NCBI GenBank assembly: GCA_903861125.1
Contig: CAIOTF010000038.1
Span: 1 to 64,000, forward strand
Direction: 5' to 3'
From: an uncultured Ignavibacteriota bacterium
GTDB lineage: Bacteria > Bacteroidota > Ignavibacteria > UBA10030 > UBA8401
Length of the DNA: 64,000 bases
Below the pieces are notes generated by a model, which made no database searches, was not told the origin of the DNA, and saw nothing but the letters and a program-made list of their open reading frames with translations. Within the stretch, counting starts at the first letter, position 1, and every line of letters begins with the position of its first letter. Of this stretch, positions 17,694 to 26,994 are shown one piece after another. The position numbers were made by a program, and so were the translations under genes.

Positions 17694-18740
17694 TCAACGC
17701 ACGATGATTTTTCTGACCCGTTGTTTCGGGATGATCTTCCCTTTTCCGCTGATGATGGCTGATAAACAGAGATGTTCAGCTCTTATCTCGATCACCTGCA
17801 CTTCACCGGTTTTTTCTTCGCGCGATCCTAACCTCTCGCCTGTTTTGGGATCTGTAACATTTTTTTCGCCTCCAAAAACCGGCAGGATATCACCGATCTT
17901 AATCCCATCCTGCGAGCCAAGGTTTATAAACGCCTGATCGTCATCAACGATAACGATCTCACCGTTGATCAGTTGACGCTTTAGGGTTATTGCCGAATCG
18001 GCCGATGTAGAATCAATAACAACTGATGAGGCCAACACAACATTCTTGCTGATCAGCGCCGGAATTGCTCGCTCTATTTTTGTGCTCAGATCGTCCGCAC
18101 ACTTCAGCAATGCTTCACCTATAATGGTCTTATTAAATGCTTCCGATCCAAACGCAATGTCGTCAAGGGAAAAATACTGACTGGTTCTGTCGGTCTGTTT
18201 CCCGAACAATGTGATTCCTAACCCTCTGTCTTTCACACTCCCTGCCGCCTCACCTTCATACAACAATGCCTCACCGCCGGATCCAAGACGTGCCGCGTCG
18301 TACAGCGCAAACTTCAGCGAAACCTCGGCAGAGAACGCCTCATACCCTGCCAACTGTACTTCGGATACCATAAAGCGACCGATTGTGAATTCTATGATCT
18401 CAGCCGAAACAATATACCGGACATGAAAATGTTCGGCAATCGTTTTTATCTGTGCGGGAGTAGTGTACTGCAGCGTATCAAGTTTTTGTCCCTTCGCAAA
18501 CTGTTTTACCGGTACAGGAGAAATGATGCCGACGCGGAATCGTTCTTTTGTATATGCTGAAACAAATCGGGGAATATCTATGGCGGGATCCCATTTTCCG
18601 TTAAATCCGGAATGATCTACGAATGGAACAATGATCAGCAGCGAATCGGATGAGAATAGTGACGGATTCGGCTGTGCAACAAGAAGATGCACCGATATGA
18701 GACAATAAAGACCTGCGAAGCGGACCAACATCTTATTCAT
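17694..18740 (-). CDS. Periplasmic CsgG/FlgT-like protein
   Basis: 348 aa with a signal peptide (about 1-22, CLISVHLLVAQ). Residues 35-220 read like the alpha/beta domain of CsgG/TolB-N-type proteins (LLIIVPFVDHSG..., VRYIVSAEIIEF). The C-terminal part has NGEIVIVDDDQAFINLG, GIKIGDILPVFGG and GEVQVIEIRAEHL, the pattern of the FlgT C-terminal beta domain. Its start overlaps the NamZ stop by 8 bp, so the two are translationally coupled. A role in outer-membrane assembly or cell-wall turnover is inferred from this coupling alone. Confidence 0.65.
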   Translation of the reverse strand: MNKMLVRFAGLYCLISVHLLVAQPNPSLFSSDSLLIIVPFVDHSGFNGKWDPAIDIPRFVSAYTKERFRVGIISPVPVKQFAKGQKLDTLQYTTPAQIKTIAEHFHVRYIVSAEIIEFTIGRFMVSEVQLAGYEAFSAEVSLKFALYDAARLGSGGEALLYEGEAAGSVKDRGLGITLFGKQTDRTSQYFSLDDIAFGSEAFNKTIIGEALLKCADDLSTKIERAIPALISKNVVLASSVVIDSTSADSAITLKRQLINGEIVIVDDDQAFINLGSQDGIKIGDILPVFGGEKNVTDPKTGERLGSREEKTGEVQVIEIRAEHLCLSAIISGKGKIIPKQRVRKIIVR

Positions 18741-19956
18741 ACAGCAAATATTTTTTTCTCGTTTTCATAAACTCTGCAGCACTGCTCTGCCACGATGCAA
18801 TGATGGACGATGCGGAAACGCCGCTCATCAGACTTTTACGCACTTCGTCCGTTCCCGCCACCTTGTCGAACATCGTAATCCGGTTCGCATCGGCAAGTAG
18901 AAACGGATTCTTCTCAGGGTATAAAGCGATCAGAGTTTCGATAACATGGATCTGAATGTTCGTCAGATTCACCTGCGCCCTGTCCAGAATATGCATCTGC
19001 ACACCCGAGAGTTGTTTTCCCATCTGATTTCCGTAATACGGTTTGAAACTGAGAGGACGGAAATAGACGCCGGGAAGATTTTTTTCATTCAATGCTTCGG
19101 CAAAACGGGTTCCGTCGATCCACTCCTGTCCGATTAATTGAAACGGCATTGTGTATCCCACCCCAATGTTGACTGTTTCCAATTCACCAAGCATGCCGAT
19201 GGCAGAATAGAACAAAGCTGTCTCGGCATTCGGAACATGCGGAGATGTAGGCACCCAAGGAAGTTTTGTATTATCCCAATGCATCCAGCGCTTCCAGTTC
19301 TCCATTTTCACAACTGTTAATTTGCATTTCTTTCCCGCTTCAAGCCATCCTTCGTTGTTCAGCATTCCGGCAAACTCACCGCACGTCATTCCATACACAT
19401 AGGGAATTGGATATTGACCGACAAACGACCGGAACTTGAGATCAAGAATATTTCCTTCCACTCTGTTACCGTTCAGCGGATCCGGCCGGTCGAGCACAAC
19501 AACCTCTATGTTGTTTTCTGCCGCCGCTTCCATCACATAGGCCAGCGTATTGATGTATGTGTATGATCGTGAGCCGATATCCTGAATATCATATACAAGA
19601 ACATCAATGCCTTTCAGCATTTCCGGAGTTGGTTTACGGGTTTTTCCGTACAGCGAGTATACCGGCAGACCGGTTGCAGGATCGGTAAAATTATCCACCT
19701 TTCCGCCTGCTGTTACATCACCGCGCACTCCATGTTCAGGACCGAACAACGCAACGAGCTGCATATTCTTTGCTTTCGCAAGGACATCCACTGTAGAAAT
19801 GAAGTTTGAGGTAATCCCGGTCGGATTGGTGACGAGTCCCACCCGTTTGCCCTGGAGGATGGCAAAATTTGTTTTGGCAAGGACTTCAATTCCCGTAGAA
19901 ACCTGAGAGAAGAGAAGAGCGGAGAACAAAAGATTACATATTATTATTTTTTTCAT
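18733..19956 (-). CDS. namZ: NamZ-like exo-beta-N-acetylmuramidase (DUF1343, GH171)
   Basis: 407 aa, with a signal peptide (about 1-18). The DUF1343 pattern is clear: GKRVGLVTNPTGI, LFGPEHGVRG (with the Glu-His of the active site), YSLYGKTRKPTPEML, DVLVYDIQDIGSRSYTYI and VEGNILD. Characterised NamZ enzymes release N-acetylmuramic acid from the non-reducing ends of peptidoglycan fragments. It acts in the periplasm or outside, in wall recycling. Coupled with a CsgG/FlgT-like gene downstream. Symbol given by family, not by proven activity. Confidence 0.88.
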   Translation of the reverse strand: MKKIIICNLLFSALLFSQVSTGIEVLAKTNFAILQGKRVGLVTNPTGITSNFISTVDVLAKAKNMQLVALFGPEHGVRGDVTAGGKVDNFTDPATGLPVYSLYGKTRKPTPEMLKGIDVLVYDIQDIGSRSYTYINTLAYVMEAAAENNIEVVVLDRPDPLNGNRVEGNILDLKFRSFVGQYPIPYVYGMTCGEFAGMLNNEGWLEAGKKCKLTVVKMENWKRWMHWDNTKLPWVPTSPHVPNAETALFYSAIGMLGELETVNIGVGYTMPFQLIGQEWIDGTRFAEALNEKNLPGVYFRPLSFKPYYGNQMGKQLSGVQMHILDRAQVNLTNIQIHVIETLIALYPEKNPFLLADANRITMFDKVAGTDEVRKSLMSGVSASSIIASWQSSAAEFMKTRKKYLLYE

Positions 19957-20088
19957 ATTGTATGCTCTTAAGGTAGGGAAAATTACGGAGGAGGGAAAGA
20001 AAATTATTGAACATGGCGGCGATGTTGAGTATCTATTCCAAGAATGGAATCATTCCAGCAATAGCCGCAGCCAGAAAAAGTACCCGGA

Positions 20089-20820
20089 TCATTCGTTCAG
20101 CATTTTCTGCTGCAACACTCCGGCAGCGTACTGTTCCTTTCGTGTTTGATGCCCGAGAGAATCCCATACCTGGTAGAGACCGTTCAACGAATCGTTTTGC
20201 CACCCCGACATTTCTTTTACGGTTCCGTTTTCGTGCCACAATGTTCTTTGAATGACCTGGCCGCGGTCAAAAATAAATTTTGCCGAGATATTCCCGTTCG
20301 GATTCCAATTGTAAAGCATGGTAGCTGAATTCCTGCTCCGTATATTACCGCTTTCGTAAAATTCTTCGTAGATGCGTTTCAGCGAATCAACCGGCGTAAT
20401 CCTTCGTGAATAGAGATGACCACTCGGATAGAACCGGTATGCACTATCGATCATTTCTCGGTTTTTTACCGGATAAAATACCAACGCAAGCACTCCATTA
20501 CCATATTCTCCGCGCACTGACCGCACCATCCCATTTTCCAGAGAGATTTTCATTGTAATTTCCATACTCAATAAATAATCTTCAAATTCCACGGCACCGG
20601 TTAGCTGTTCATATTTTTTCAGCAGAGTGATTACATTCTGTCTTGTATATTCCGGCAGCCTGTTTAGAGATTCTTCTTTCGAGGAATCATCCATCGCTTT
20701 TATCATCATCGCCCATCGGATCTCTTCATTAGTTTCGGTGCGTCTTGTTCTCGGTTTACATCCCGTGAAGAACAATGAGATTATAATCGATAAAACGAAT
20801 ATTCGTATCCAGAATAACAT
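20089..20820 (-). CDS. Lipoprotein with MORN/YwqK-like repeats
   Basis: 243 aa. A hydrophobic N-terminus ends in a lipobox (FFTGCKP), so the mature protein is lipidated. A helical region follows (30-70). The C-terminal 120 residues hold repeats such as YRFYPSGHLYSRRI, EEFYESGNIRSRN, LYNWNPNGNISAKF and TLWHENGTVKEMSGW, the pattern of MORN-variant repeats as in the YwqK family. The function of such repeats in lipoproteins is unknown. The start at 20820 (ATG, then a basic-hydrophobic stretch) is supported by the signal. The 132 bp between this gene and namZ holds nothing recognisable. Confidence 0.75.
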   Translation of the reverse strand: MLFWIRIFVLSIIISLFFTGCKPRTRRTETNEEIRWAMMIKAMDDSSKEESLNRLPEYTRQNVITLLKKYEQLTGAVEFEDYLLSMEITMKISLENGMVRSVRGEYGNGVLALVFYPVKNREMIDSAYRFYPSGHLYSRRITPVDSLKRIYEEFYESGNIRSRNSATMLYNWNPNGNISAKFIFDRGQVIQRTLWHENGTVKEMSGWQNDSLNGLYQVWDSLGHQTRKEQYAAGVLQQKMLNE

Positions 20821-20877
20821 TTTTCTTTCTCTTCCCCTTCACTATGCAGTTTATGCTAAAGCAGAATTTTTTATCCC

Positions 20878-22296
20878 TTACACTCCCCGTAATTTCGCTG
20901 CCTTCGCAACCCGGTCCACTGCAAGAATGAATGCGCCAATCCGCAACGACACTTTATATTTTTCCGATGTTTGAAGAACAGCAGCATAACTTGAGGTCAT
21001 TGTTTTTTCGAGTTCATTAATGACCCGTGCATATTCCCAACGGAACCGCTGAACATTCTGCACCCATTCAAAATAACTAACGGTGACTCCTCCTGCATTC
21101 GCATAGATATCGGGAATAACAGGTATCTTCCTCGACACAAAAATCTCATCTGCCTCATACGTCGTCGGACCGTTCGCCGCTTCAATGATCAGCTTTGCCT
21201 GTATATTGCCCGCATTGTCTGCGCGCAGCTGATTTCCAAGCGCAGCAGGGATGAGAACGTCGCATTTTAATTCCAATAATTCTTCATTGGTGAGTTTCAC
21301 CCCTCCCTTCAGTCCCAATATGCCGCCGGTATTTTTAATCTGGTTGACCGCATCGGTATAGCGAATGCCACGCGGATTATAGACCCCTCCTGTAACATCG
21401 CTGACCGCAACGACCTTCACACCCATTTCCTGTTCCAGAATTCTGGCCGTATGTGAACCGACATTCCCGAATCCCTGAATAGCAACGGATATTTTTTTCA
21501 AATCAAGATGGAGTGTTTTGGCTGATTCGCGCAACGCAATACAGACTCCCCGTCCGGTCGCTTCTTCGCGACCAAGCGAGCCGCCGAGTTCGATCGGTTT
21601 ACCGGTGACGACAGCAGGAGAATATCCGTGTGATTTGCTGTATTCATCCATCATCCACGCCATTGTCTGCGCATTCGTATTCACATCCGGTGCTGGTATG
21701 TCTTCCGATGGTCCTATGATCAGATCGATCTTTGAAGTGAACGATCGGGTAAGCCGCTCAAGTTCACCTAGCGATAATTTTTTCGGATCGATCGTCACGC
21801 CCCCTTTTGCACCGCCGAAAGGAATATCCACAACCGAAGTTTTCCACGTCATCAGCGATGCAAGAGCACGCACCTCATCCAGATCTACCTCTTCGTGATA
21901 GCGAATGCCCCCCTTATACGGTCCGCGTGCATTATTATGCTGTACACGATAGCCGATAATCGAATGAAGTTTACCATCATCCATCATTACAGGAAGTTCA
22001 ACACGCAGTTCCCTGTCCGGCGTACGGATAAGCGTAGCCAGTTCTTCATTAAGATTAATTTTTTTTGCAGCAAGTTCAAAGTTATGGAGGACAACATCGT
22101 ACGGATTGTGTTTTGGTACTGCAGAAACCGCAGAGGGCAACACAGATTTTGGGATTGCCGGAGTAGGTATTCTTGCGGACTTCCCGGTACGGTTCGGTTT
22201 CACGGTTGCGCGCACTTTTATTTTTTTTGCAGGACGCGGTTTGGTTCTCTTTGAAGGGGATTTTTTCGCAGCACGTTTTGCTGATTTTTTAGCCAT
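20878..22296 (-). CDS. Glu/Leu/Phe/Val dehydrogenase with histone-like N-terminal tail
   Basis: 472 aa. Residues about 63-472 are a complete glutamate-dehydrogenase-type enzyme: KGGIRYHEEVDLDEVRALA, the catalytic Lys in DIPFGGAKGGV, ED...APDVNTNAQTMAWMMDEYS, and the NAD(P) Rossmann segment VAIQGFGNVGSHTA. It converts glutamate to 2-oxoglutarate and ammonia, or acts on a branched-chain amino acid. Ahead of it is a tail of about 62 residues, rich in Lys, Arg, Ala and Pro (18 basic in the first 42) with no acidic residue. AAAGGA lies 8 nt before the ATG at 22296, so the tail is translated. NADP/NAD preference cannot be judged. Confidence 0.92.
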   Translation of the reverse strand: MAKKSAKRAAKKSPSKRTKPRPAKKIKVRATVKPNRTGKSARIPTPAIPKSVLPSAVSAVPKHNPYDVVLHNFELAAKKINLNEELATLIRTPDRELRVELPVMMDDGKLHSIIGYRVQHNNARGPYKGGIRYHEEVDLDEVRALASLMTWKTSVVDIPFGGAKGGVTIDPKKLSLGELERLTRSFTSKIDLIIGPSEDIPAPDVNTNAQTMAWMMDEYSKSHGYSPAVVTGKPIELGGSLGREEATGRGVCIALRESAKTLHLDLKKISVAIQGFGNVGSHTARILEQEMGVKVVAVSDVTGGVYNPRGIRYTDAVNQIKNTGGILGLKGGVKLTNEELLELKCDVLIPAALGNQLRADNAGNIQAKLIIEAANGPTTYEADEIFVSRKIPVIPDIYANAGGVTVSYFEWVQNVQRFRWEYARVINELEKTMTSSYAAVLQTSEKYKVSLRIGAFILAVDRVAKAAKLRGV

Positions 22297-22407
22297 ACGA
22301 CGTTCCTTTCGAAGAACATTTTGCCACTGAAGCTATTGAGACGCTATTGAAGAATACAATTCAATACCATGAACAATGCAAAAACTCCTGGAGGAATTGT
22401 GTGTCCG

Positions 22408-22824
22408 TCAGTTTCGTTGATCGATCAGGTAGTTCTTGTACCAGCTCAGGTCATGGTAGAGCTGCATCAGGTTCTGCATCGTCAGAGTGTTCATCTCAAG
22501 ATAACTGTTGTTGAAATGTGCTTTGGTCATCGCATCAGCTTTTTCGAGAAGCCGCTTGAGTAGTTCCTGAGATTTTATTGTTTGGTTTGAAAATTCTTCG
22601 GAAAGTTTTTCGTATCCATTACCATCGCTCCCGATGCGCTGCATCAGATCGAATGATTTGATGACGAACTTCGCCGAAAATGCGAGTTCGTCGAGCAGGG
22701 CCTGCTGCGAATGCTCTTCGGCAGTCTGCAGCAGAACTCCAAGATCCAATGACCGCTTCAGAGATTTCCCTGAAGTTTCATTGATATCCGATAATAATGT
22801 TTTTGTCGTTTGGCGTAAAATCAT
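22408..22824 (-). CDS. Helical protein, function unknown
   Basis: 138 aa, all-alpha by appearance, probably a four-helix bundle: SLDLGVLLQTAEEHSQQALL, ELAFSAKFVIKSFDLMQR, QELLKRLLEKADAM and LMQLYHDLSWYKNYLIDQ. No signal peptide and no motif of known function. It stands between the dehydrogenase and the glycosyltransferase, with gaps of more than 100 bp on both sides and nothing recognisable in them. Confidence 0.65.
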   Translation of the reverse strand: MILRQTTKTLLSDINETSGKSLKRSLDLGVLLQTAEEHSQQALLDELAFSAKFVIKSFDLMQRIGSDGNGYEKLSEEFSNQTIKSQELLKRLLEKADAMTKAHFNNSYLEMNTLTMQNLMQLYHDLSWYKNYLIDQRN

Positions 22825-22992
22825 AAAACGTGGGCTAATATAGAAGAAGGGGTAAAGAGATGCAACGGTAAATGAGAGGTTTGAAGGGGAAAGTGTGTTT
22901 ATATCCTTATTTGCATAGCGTTTTTGAGCATTTTTCAGGAGGAGATTCCGGTATTTTTACGGCAGAAGCACCGGTCTTAAGAATCTAATCGT

Positions 22993-24048
22993 TCACGAAA
23001 GCATTCGCTGCAGTGCTGAATAGACCTCGTCACTGCCTATTTCCATCATACACTTAAAATGTCCTTTCGGACATTCCTGCCGACCAATGTGCGTGCAGGG
23101 ACGGCAGTCCAGATCATTCTTTTCGATTACGGCCGATTCTGTTCCATATGGCGCAAAACCGAATTCCCTAACAGTAGAACCAAAGACAGCAACAATCTTT
23201 TTCTGTTTTGCTGCAGCAAGATGCATCAATCCGCTGTCGTTCGTTACAACCGCGTCGCAGAACTCAAGCGCAGCCGCAGATTCCAGCAATGAAAAATTCC
23301 CTGCAAAATTGGATACAGAATTCTCTGAATCCCTGCGTGCAACTTCCTTCCGCACAAATTCGCAATCTTCCCTTTCATCCGCTCCGCCGAATAAAAGGAT
23401 CTTCGCCTTGAATTCTTTGACGGCGCGGAGGGCAATTTCGGCAAATTTTTCTTTCTGCCAGCGTTTTGTGAAATGTTTGGAACCGGGACAAATCCCGATC
23501 ACTTTTTCAAACTCGTTCAGCCGCAGTTTCGCCATCTTTCCGGAGATCTCGAACAGAATCGAATCAGGAATGAATATCTCCAGCCCTTTATCATCGTTCT
23601 GTATCCCGTATTTTTCAACCGTTTCGATATACCGTTCTGCAACGGTAAGATTATTGGTGTATGCATTCCTTTTAAGATTTACCAGCAGCCAACGTTCAAG
23701 TTTCCGTTTATCCATGACAACAACATCGTTTGCATTGCAAGCTGCTCGAAGCAATTTTGTTCTGATACTGTCGTGAATATCAATTACAAGATCGTACTTC
23801 TCAGCACGGAGCCGCCTGGCAAGTTCCTGCAATCCCTTATAACCGGTATCAACATCGTATTCATGAACAATGGAAAGATGATGACTGAATTTGACCAATT
23901 CAGCATATTCCTTTCGCACAACAAAATCGACGCGGGCGTTGCTGCCGGCAGCTTTACGGAAAACACGAAGTAGCGGCGACGAAAGGATAATATCGCCAAT
24001 GGAACTTAATCGGAGAATGAGTGTTTTATGTGGTACTGGCAGTGACAT
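22993..24048 (-). CDS. Glycosyltransferase family 9 (heptosyltransferase-like)
   Basis: 351 aa GT9 enzyme of the WaaC/WaaF/WaaQ type, which adds heptose to the LPS inner core from ADP-heptose on the cytoplasmic face of the inner membrane. SSIGDIILSSPLLRVFRKA is the N-terminal signature, GICPGSKHFTKRWQKEKFAEIA the donor-binding segment, and VTNDSGLMHLAAA and DCRPCTHIGRQECPKGHFKCM the C-terminal domain typical of heptosyltransferases. Divergent from the MoxR gene by about 90 bp. The exact acceptor sugar is unknown. Confidence 0.9.
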   Translation of the reverse strand: MSLPVPHKTLILRLSSIGDIILSSPLLRVFRKAAGSNARVDFVVRKEYAELVKFSHHLSIVHEYDVDTGYKGLQELARRLRAEKYDLVIDIHDSIRTKLLRAACNANDVVVMDKRKLERWLLVNLKRNAYTNNLTVAERYIETVEKYGIQNDDKGLEIFIPDSILFEISGKMAKLRLNEFEKVIGICPGSKHFTKRWQKEKFAEIALRAVKEFKAKILLFGGADEREDCEFVRKEVARRDSENSVSNFAGNFSLLESAAALEFCDAVVTNDSGLMHLAAAKQKKIVAVFGSTVREFGFAPYGTESAVIEKNDLDCRPCTHIGRQECPKGHFKCMMEIGSDEVYSALQRMLS

Positions 24049-24138
24049 TGATTAAAAATAAGGTAACATTACTCCAAATCCAAGAAATTGATTTTGGCTG
24101 AGCACAAAAGTATATTAAAAGAAATAAGGATGGAGATC

Positions 24139-25641
24139 ATGAGCAAACCAACAACAGTCGGCGAATTAAAAAACAGCGGATATACTGTCGTATCCGTTAA
24201 AGAAGAAATACGAAACAATCTCATCAGGAAGCTTCGAAGTAATGAGCAACTATTTCCGGGTATCGTCGGTTATGAAACAACGGTTATTCCCGCGCTTGTG
24301 AATGCAATTCTTGCAAAGCATGATATCATCCTGCTTGGTCTGCGCGGACAGGCAAAAACAAGACTTATCCGTCAGCTCCCTTCACTGCTCGATGAATATA
24401 TTCCTACTATCAAAGGAAGCGAGATCAACGACAATCCATTTGCGCCGGTAAGTAAATTCGGTGCAGATCAAATCGCAACATTCGGTGACGAAACTGAGAT
24501 CGAATGGATACGCCGCGATCAGCGGTTCAGCGAAAAACTTGCCACGCCGGATGTAACAATTGCCGACCTGATCGGTGACATTGACCCGATAAAAGCGGCA
24601 ACGCAGCGACTGCACTATTCGCATGAAGGTGCAATACATTTCGGATTGATACCGCGAAGCAACCGCGGCATCTTTGCGATCAACGAACTTCCCGATCTTC
24701 AGCCGCGCATACAGGTAGGTCTCTTCAACATCCTTGAAGAGAAGGATGTGCAGATCCGTGGATTCAATATCCGCATTCCGCTCGATGTGTTCCTTGTTTT
24801 CACTGCTAATCCGGAGGACTATACGAACCGCGGAAGCATCATCACTCCGTTGAAGGACAGAATCGATTCGCAGATCCTTACACACTATCCCCGTTCTCTT
24901 GAAGATGCCATCGAGATCACGGAACAGGAAGCATGGATCACGCGCGAAGGTATGCAACTGCATATGCCGTATTACTTTAAAGAGATCATTGAAAATGTCG
25001 CATTCGAAGCGCGGAAGAGCGAGTTTGTGGACCAAAAATCTGGCGTAAGCGCACGGCTGACCATTGCCGCAATGGAAAATCTTGTGAGCAATGCAGAACG
25101 GCGCGCCATAGTTCTGAATGAACAACATATCGTCCCTCGCATGTGCGACCTTCCCCATGCATTGCCCGGCATTACCGGGAAAGTTGAGCTTGTCTTCGAA
25201 GGTGAGCAAGAGGGATCGCTAAAGGTCGGTAAAGCGCTCATCGGAAAGGCAACCCGTGAAGTATTCAGAAAATATTTTCCCGATCCGCTGAAAAAACAGA
25301 AGCGCGCACCCCAGGGGCAAGAACAAAAAGATACAAGCGAATACGCACCGATTGTGAACTGGTTTGAAGGTGGAAATTCAATTGAAGTTGCGGATGATAT
25401 GCCGTTCAATACTTACTTCGCTGAATTGAACAGAATTCCGGTCCTGTATGCAATCACGAGAAAATATTTCAAGCTGGATGAAAGCAATCAGTATGATCTG
25501 GCCTCGGCGATGGAATTTGTACTGGACGGACTTCATCAAAATTCGAAGATCGCCAAAGACGAGATAGATCATGTAACGCATTACAAGGATATGGTGGGAA
25601 GCATCTTCTCGAACAAAGGAAAGTATGAGGAATACGACTAA
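24139..25641 (+). CDS. MoxR-type AAA+ ATPase
   Basis: 500 aa from ATG 24139 (AAGGA lies 9 nt upstream; in-frame starts at 24088 and 24130 are less likely). Belongs to the AAA+ MoxR/magnesium-chelatase-I branch: Walker A GLRGQAKTR and Walker B GIFAINELPDL, where the usual Asp-Glu is Asn-Glu. VFTANPEDYTNRGSIITPLKDRI is the sensor-1 and arginine-finger region. Such ATPases work with a VWA-domain partner as chaperones that activate or insert cofactors into other proteins. The partner gene follows 78 bp downstream. Cytoplasmic; the client is unknown. Confidence 0.88.
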   Translation: MSKPTTVGELKNSGYTVVSVKEEIRNNLIRKLRSNEQLFPGIVGYETTVIPALVNAILAKHDIILLGLRGQAKTRLIRQLPSLLDEYIPTIKGSEINDNPFAPVSKFGADQIATFGDETEIEWIRRDQRFSEKLATPDVTIADLIGDIDPIKAATQRLHYSHEGAIHFGLIPRSNRGIFAINELPDLQPRIQVGLFNILEEKDVQIRGFNIRIPLDVFLVFTANPEDYTNRGSIITPLKDRIDSQILTHYPRSLEDAIEITEQEAWITREGMQLHMPYYFKEIIENVAFEARKSEFVDQKSGVSARLTIAAMENLVSNAERRAIVLNEQHIVPRMCDLPHALPGITGKVELVFEGEQEGSLKVGKALIGKATREVFRKYFPDPLKKQKRAPQGQEQKDTSEYAPIVNWFEGGNSIEVADDMPFNTYFAELNRIPVLYAITRKYFKLDESNQYDLASAMEFVLDGLHQNSKIAKDEIDHVTHYKDMVGSIFSNKGKYEEYD

Positions 25642-25719
25642 CTAAAAAGCGTTGGTTAACAAGGAAACACAATGATTATTTTTAATTTATTATGGGAAAT
25701 GGACAATTAGCAATTAATC

Positions 25720-26811
25720 ATGAAGTTTTTATATAGTAAATGGACCGATAATTCCTCCACCGACGAACAGCGTCTTGAGCAGCTGACGAAACTGTTCAAC
25801 TATCTTGTGCTTCAAACAAGCGGTAATGTTGAAGAGGCGCTGCAATGGCTGCGTCAACTTGCGGAGGAGTACGGCATCTTTGATGAAAACATGACGATGG
25901 AAGAGCTCATTGAAAAACTGAAGGAGATGGGACTCATTGAGGAAGTAAACAACAATTTTGAAATGACGACAAAAGGGATTCAAAAAATTCGGCAGGATGC
26001 TTTGAAAGAGATCTTCTCATCGCTAAAAAAAAATCCGTTCGGAAACCACGAATCCCCAAATACCGGCAGCGGAGTGGAACGGACTAGCGAGACAAAAAAA
26101 TGGACCTTCGGTGATATGCCGACAAACATTGATCTCACGTCTACAATGACGAATGCAATGAAACGCGACGGCATCGATGATTTCCATCTGCAGGAAGACG
26201 ATCTTGAAGTATACGAAACGGAAAATCTTTCATCGTGTGCAACGGTCTTGATGATCGATATTTCGCACAGCATGATTCTCTATGGCGAAGACAGGATCAC
26301 TCCCGCCAAACAGGTCGCTCTTGCATTGGCAGAACTAATCCAAACAAAATTCCCGAAAGATTTTCTGGCGTGTATCACGTTCGGTGATGAAGCCAAACTG
26401 ATCAGTTTGGCAGAGATTCCATTCCTGCAAGTTGGACCATTCCATACCAACACGCGGGCCGGATTGCAGATGGCACGTACTCTGCTCCGGAAGTGCGGAA
26501 ATGTGAACAAACAGATCTTCATGGTCACCGACGGCAAACCATCGGCAATGTTTGATGATTATGGACGGTTATATAAAAACTCGTTCGGACTTGATCCCAA
26601 AATCGTCAATAAAACATTGGATGAGGCTGTCCAATGTCGCCGCGACAAGATTACAATCAGCACGTTTATGATCGCACAAGACCCTTATCTGATAAATTTT
26701 GTTGAGGAATTAACAAAAGCTAATAAAGGACGCGCATATTATTCTTCGTTGGATAATCTGGGCCAGTTTCTTTTTGTCGATTATATCCGCAATAGAAGGA
26801 AAAAATACTGA
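25720..26811 (+). CDS. VWA-domain partner of the MoxR ATPase
   Basis: 363 aa. An N-terminal region of about 110 residues (LQTSGNVEEALQWLRQLAEE) is helical; a linker rich in Ser/Asn/Gly follows; the C-terminal 185 residues form a von Willebrand factor A domain. The metal site (MIDAS) reads DISHSM in place of DxSxS, with Thr in FHTNTRAGL and Asp in VTDGKPSA, so metal binding is probably intact. This layout matches VWA partners of MoxR ATPases such as ViaA and the magnesium chelatase D subunit. Expected to bridge the ATPase and its client. Confidence 0.87.
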   Translation: MKFLYSKWTDNSSTDEQRLEQLTKLFNYLVLQTSGNVEEALQWLRQLAEEYGIFDENMTMEELIEKLKEMGLIEEVNNNFEMTTKGIQKIRQDALKEIFSSLKKNPFGNHESPNTGSGVERTSETKKWTFGDMPTNIDLTSTMTNAMKRDGIDDFHLQEDDLEVYETENLSSCATVLMIDISHSMILYGEDRITPAKQVALALAELIQTKFPKDFLACITFGDEAKLISLAEIPFLQVGPFHTNTRAGLQMARTLLRKCGNVNKQIFMVTDGKPSAMFDDYGRLYKNSFGLDPKIVNKTLDEAVQCRRDKITISTFMIAQDPYLINFVEELTKANKGRAYYSSLDNLGQFLFVDYIRNRRKKY

Positions 26812-26931
26812 TAAATTGTACTGTGTATCCCCACTCAAAACAGGATAAACACCAATAAATCAGTGGGAATTATCACTGGACAAAATTTTTTCCCTAATAC
26901 GCGCTCAACTTCTTTTTTTTATTGAAATTCA

Positions 26932-26963
26932 TTCAACCTTATTTTACATTAGTATAAAATAAG
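26932..26963 (+). promoter_or_regulatory. Candidate promoter/operator of the cytochrome operon
   Basis: The perfect inverted repeat CTTATTTTA (26938-26946) and TAAAATAAG (26955-26963) with an 8 bp centre lies 30 bp before the ATG. A weak promoter, TTCAAC (26932-26937), 17 bp and TAAAAT (26955-26960), would be covered by it. GGAGAG lies 6 nt before the start codon. No known regulator box is recognised; an oxygen, iron or redox regulator is a guess. The rest of 26812-26931 is AT-rich without recognisable structure. Confidence 0.4.
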
Positions 26964-26994
26964 ACTAAATTGTCTTGTTTACTGGAGAGACATT

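Noticed and set aside
23087-23776. Plus-strand frame of 229 codons opposite the GT9 gene
   Set aside because: Ser/Phe-rich shadow of the glycosyltransferase; no start signal and no recognisable motif.
24382-25209. Minus-strand frame of 275 codons opposite the MoxR gene
   Set aside because: Shadow of a conserved ATPase; the sequence has no domain and the opposite strand is clearly coding.
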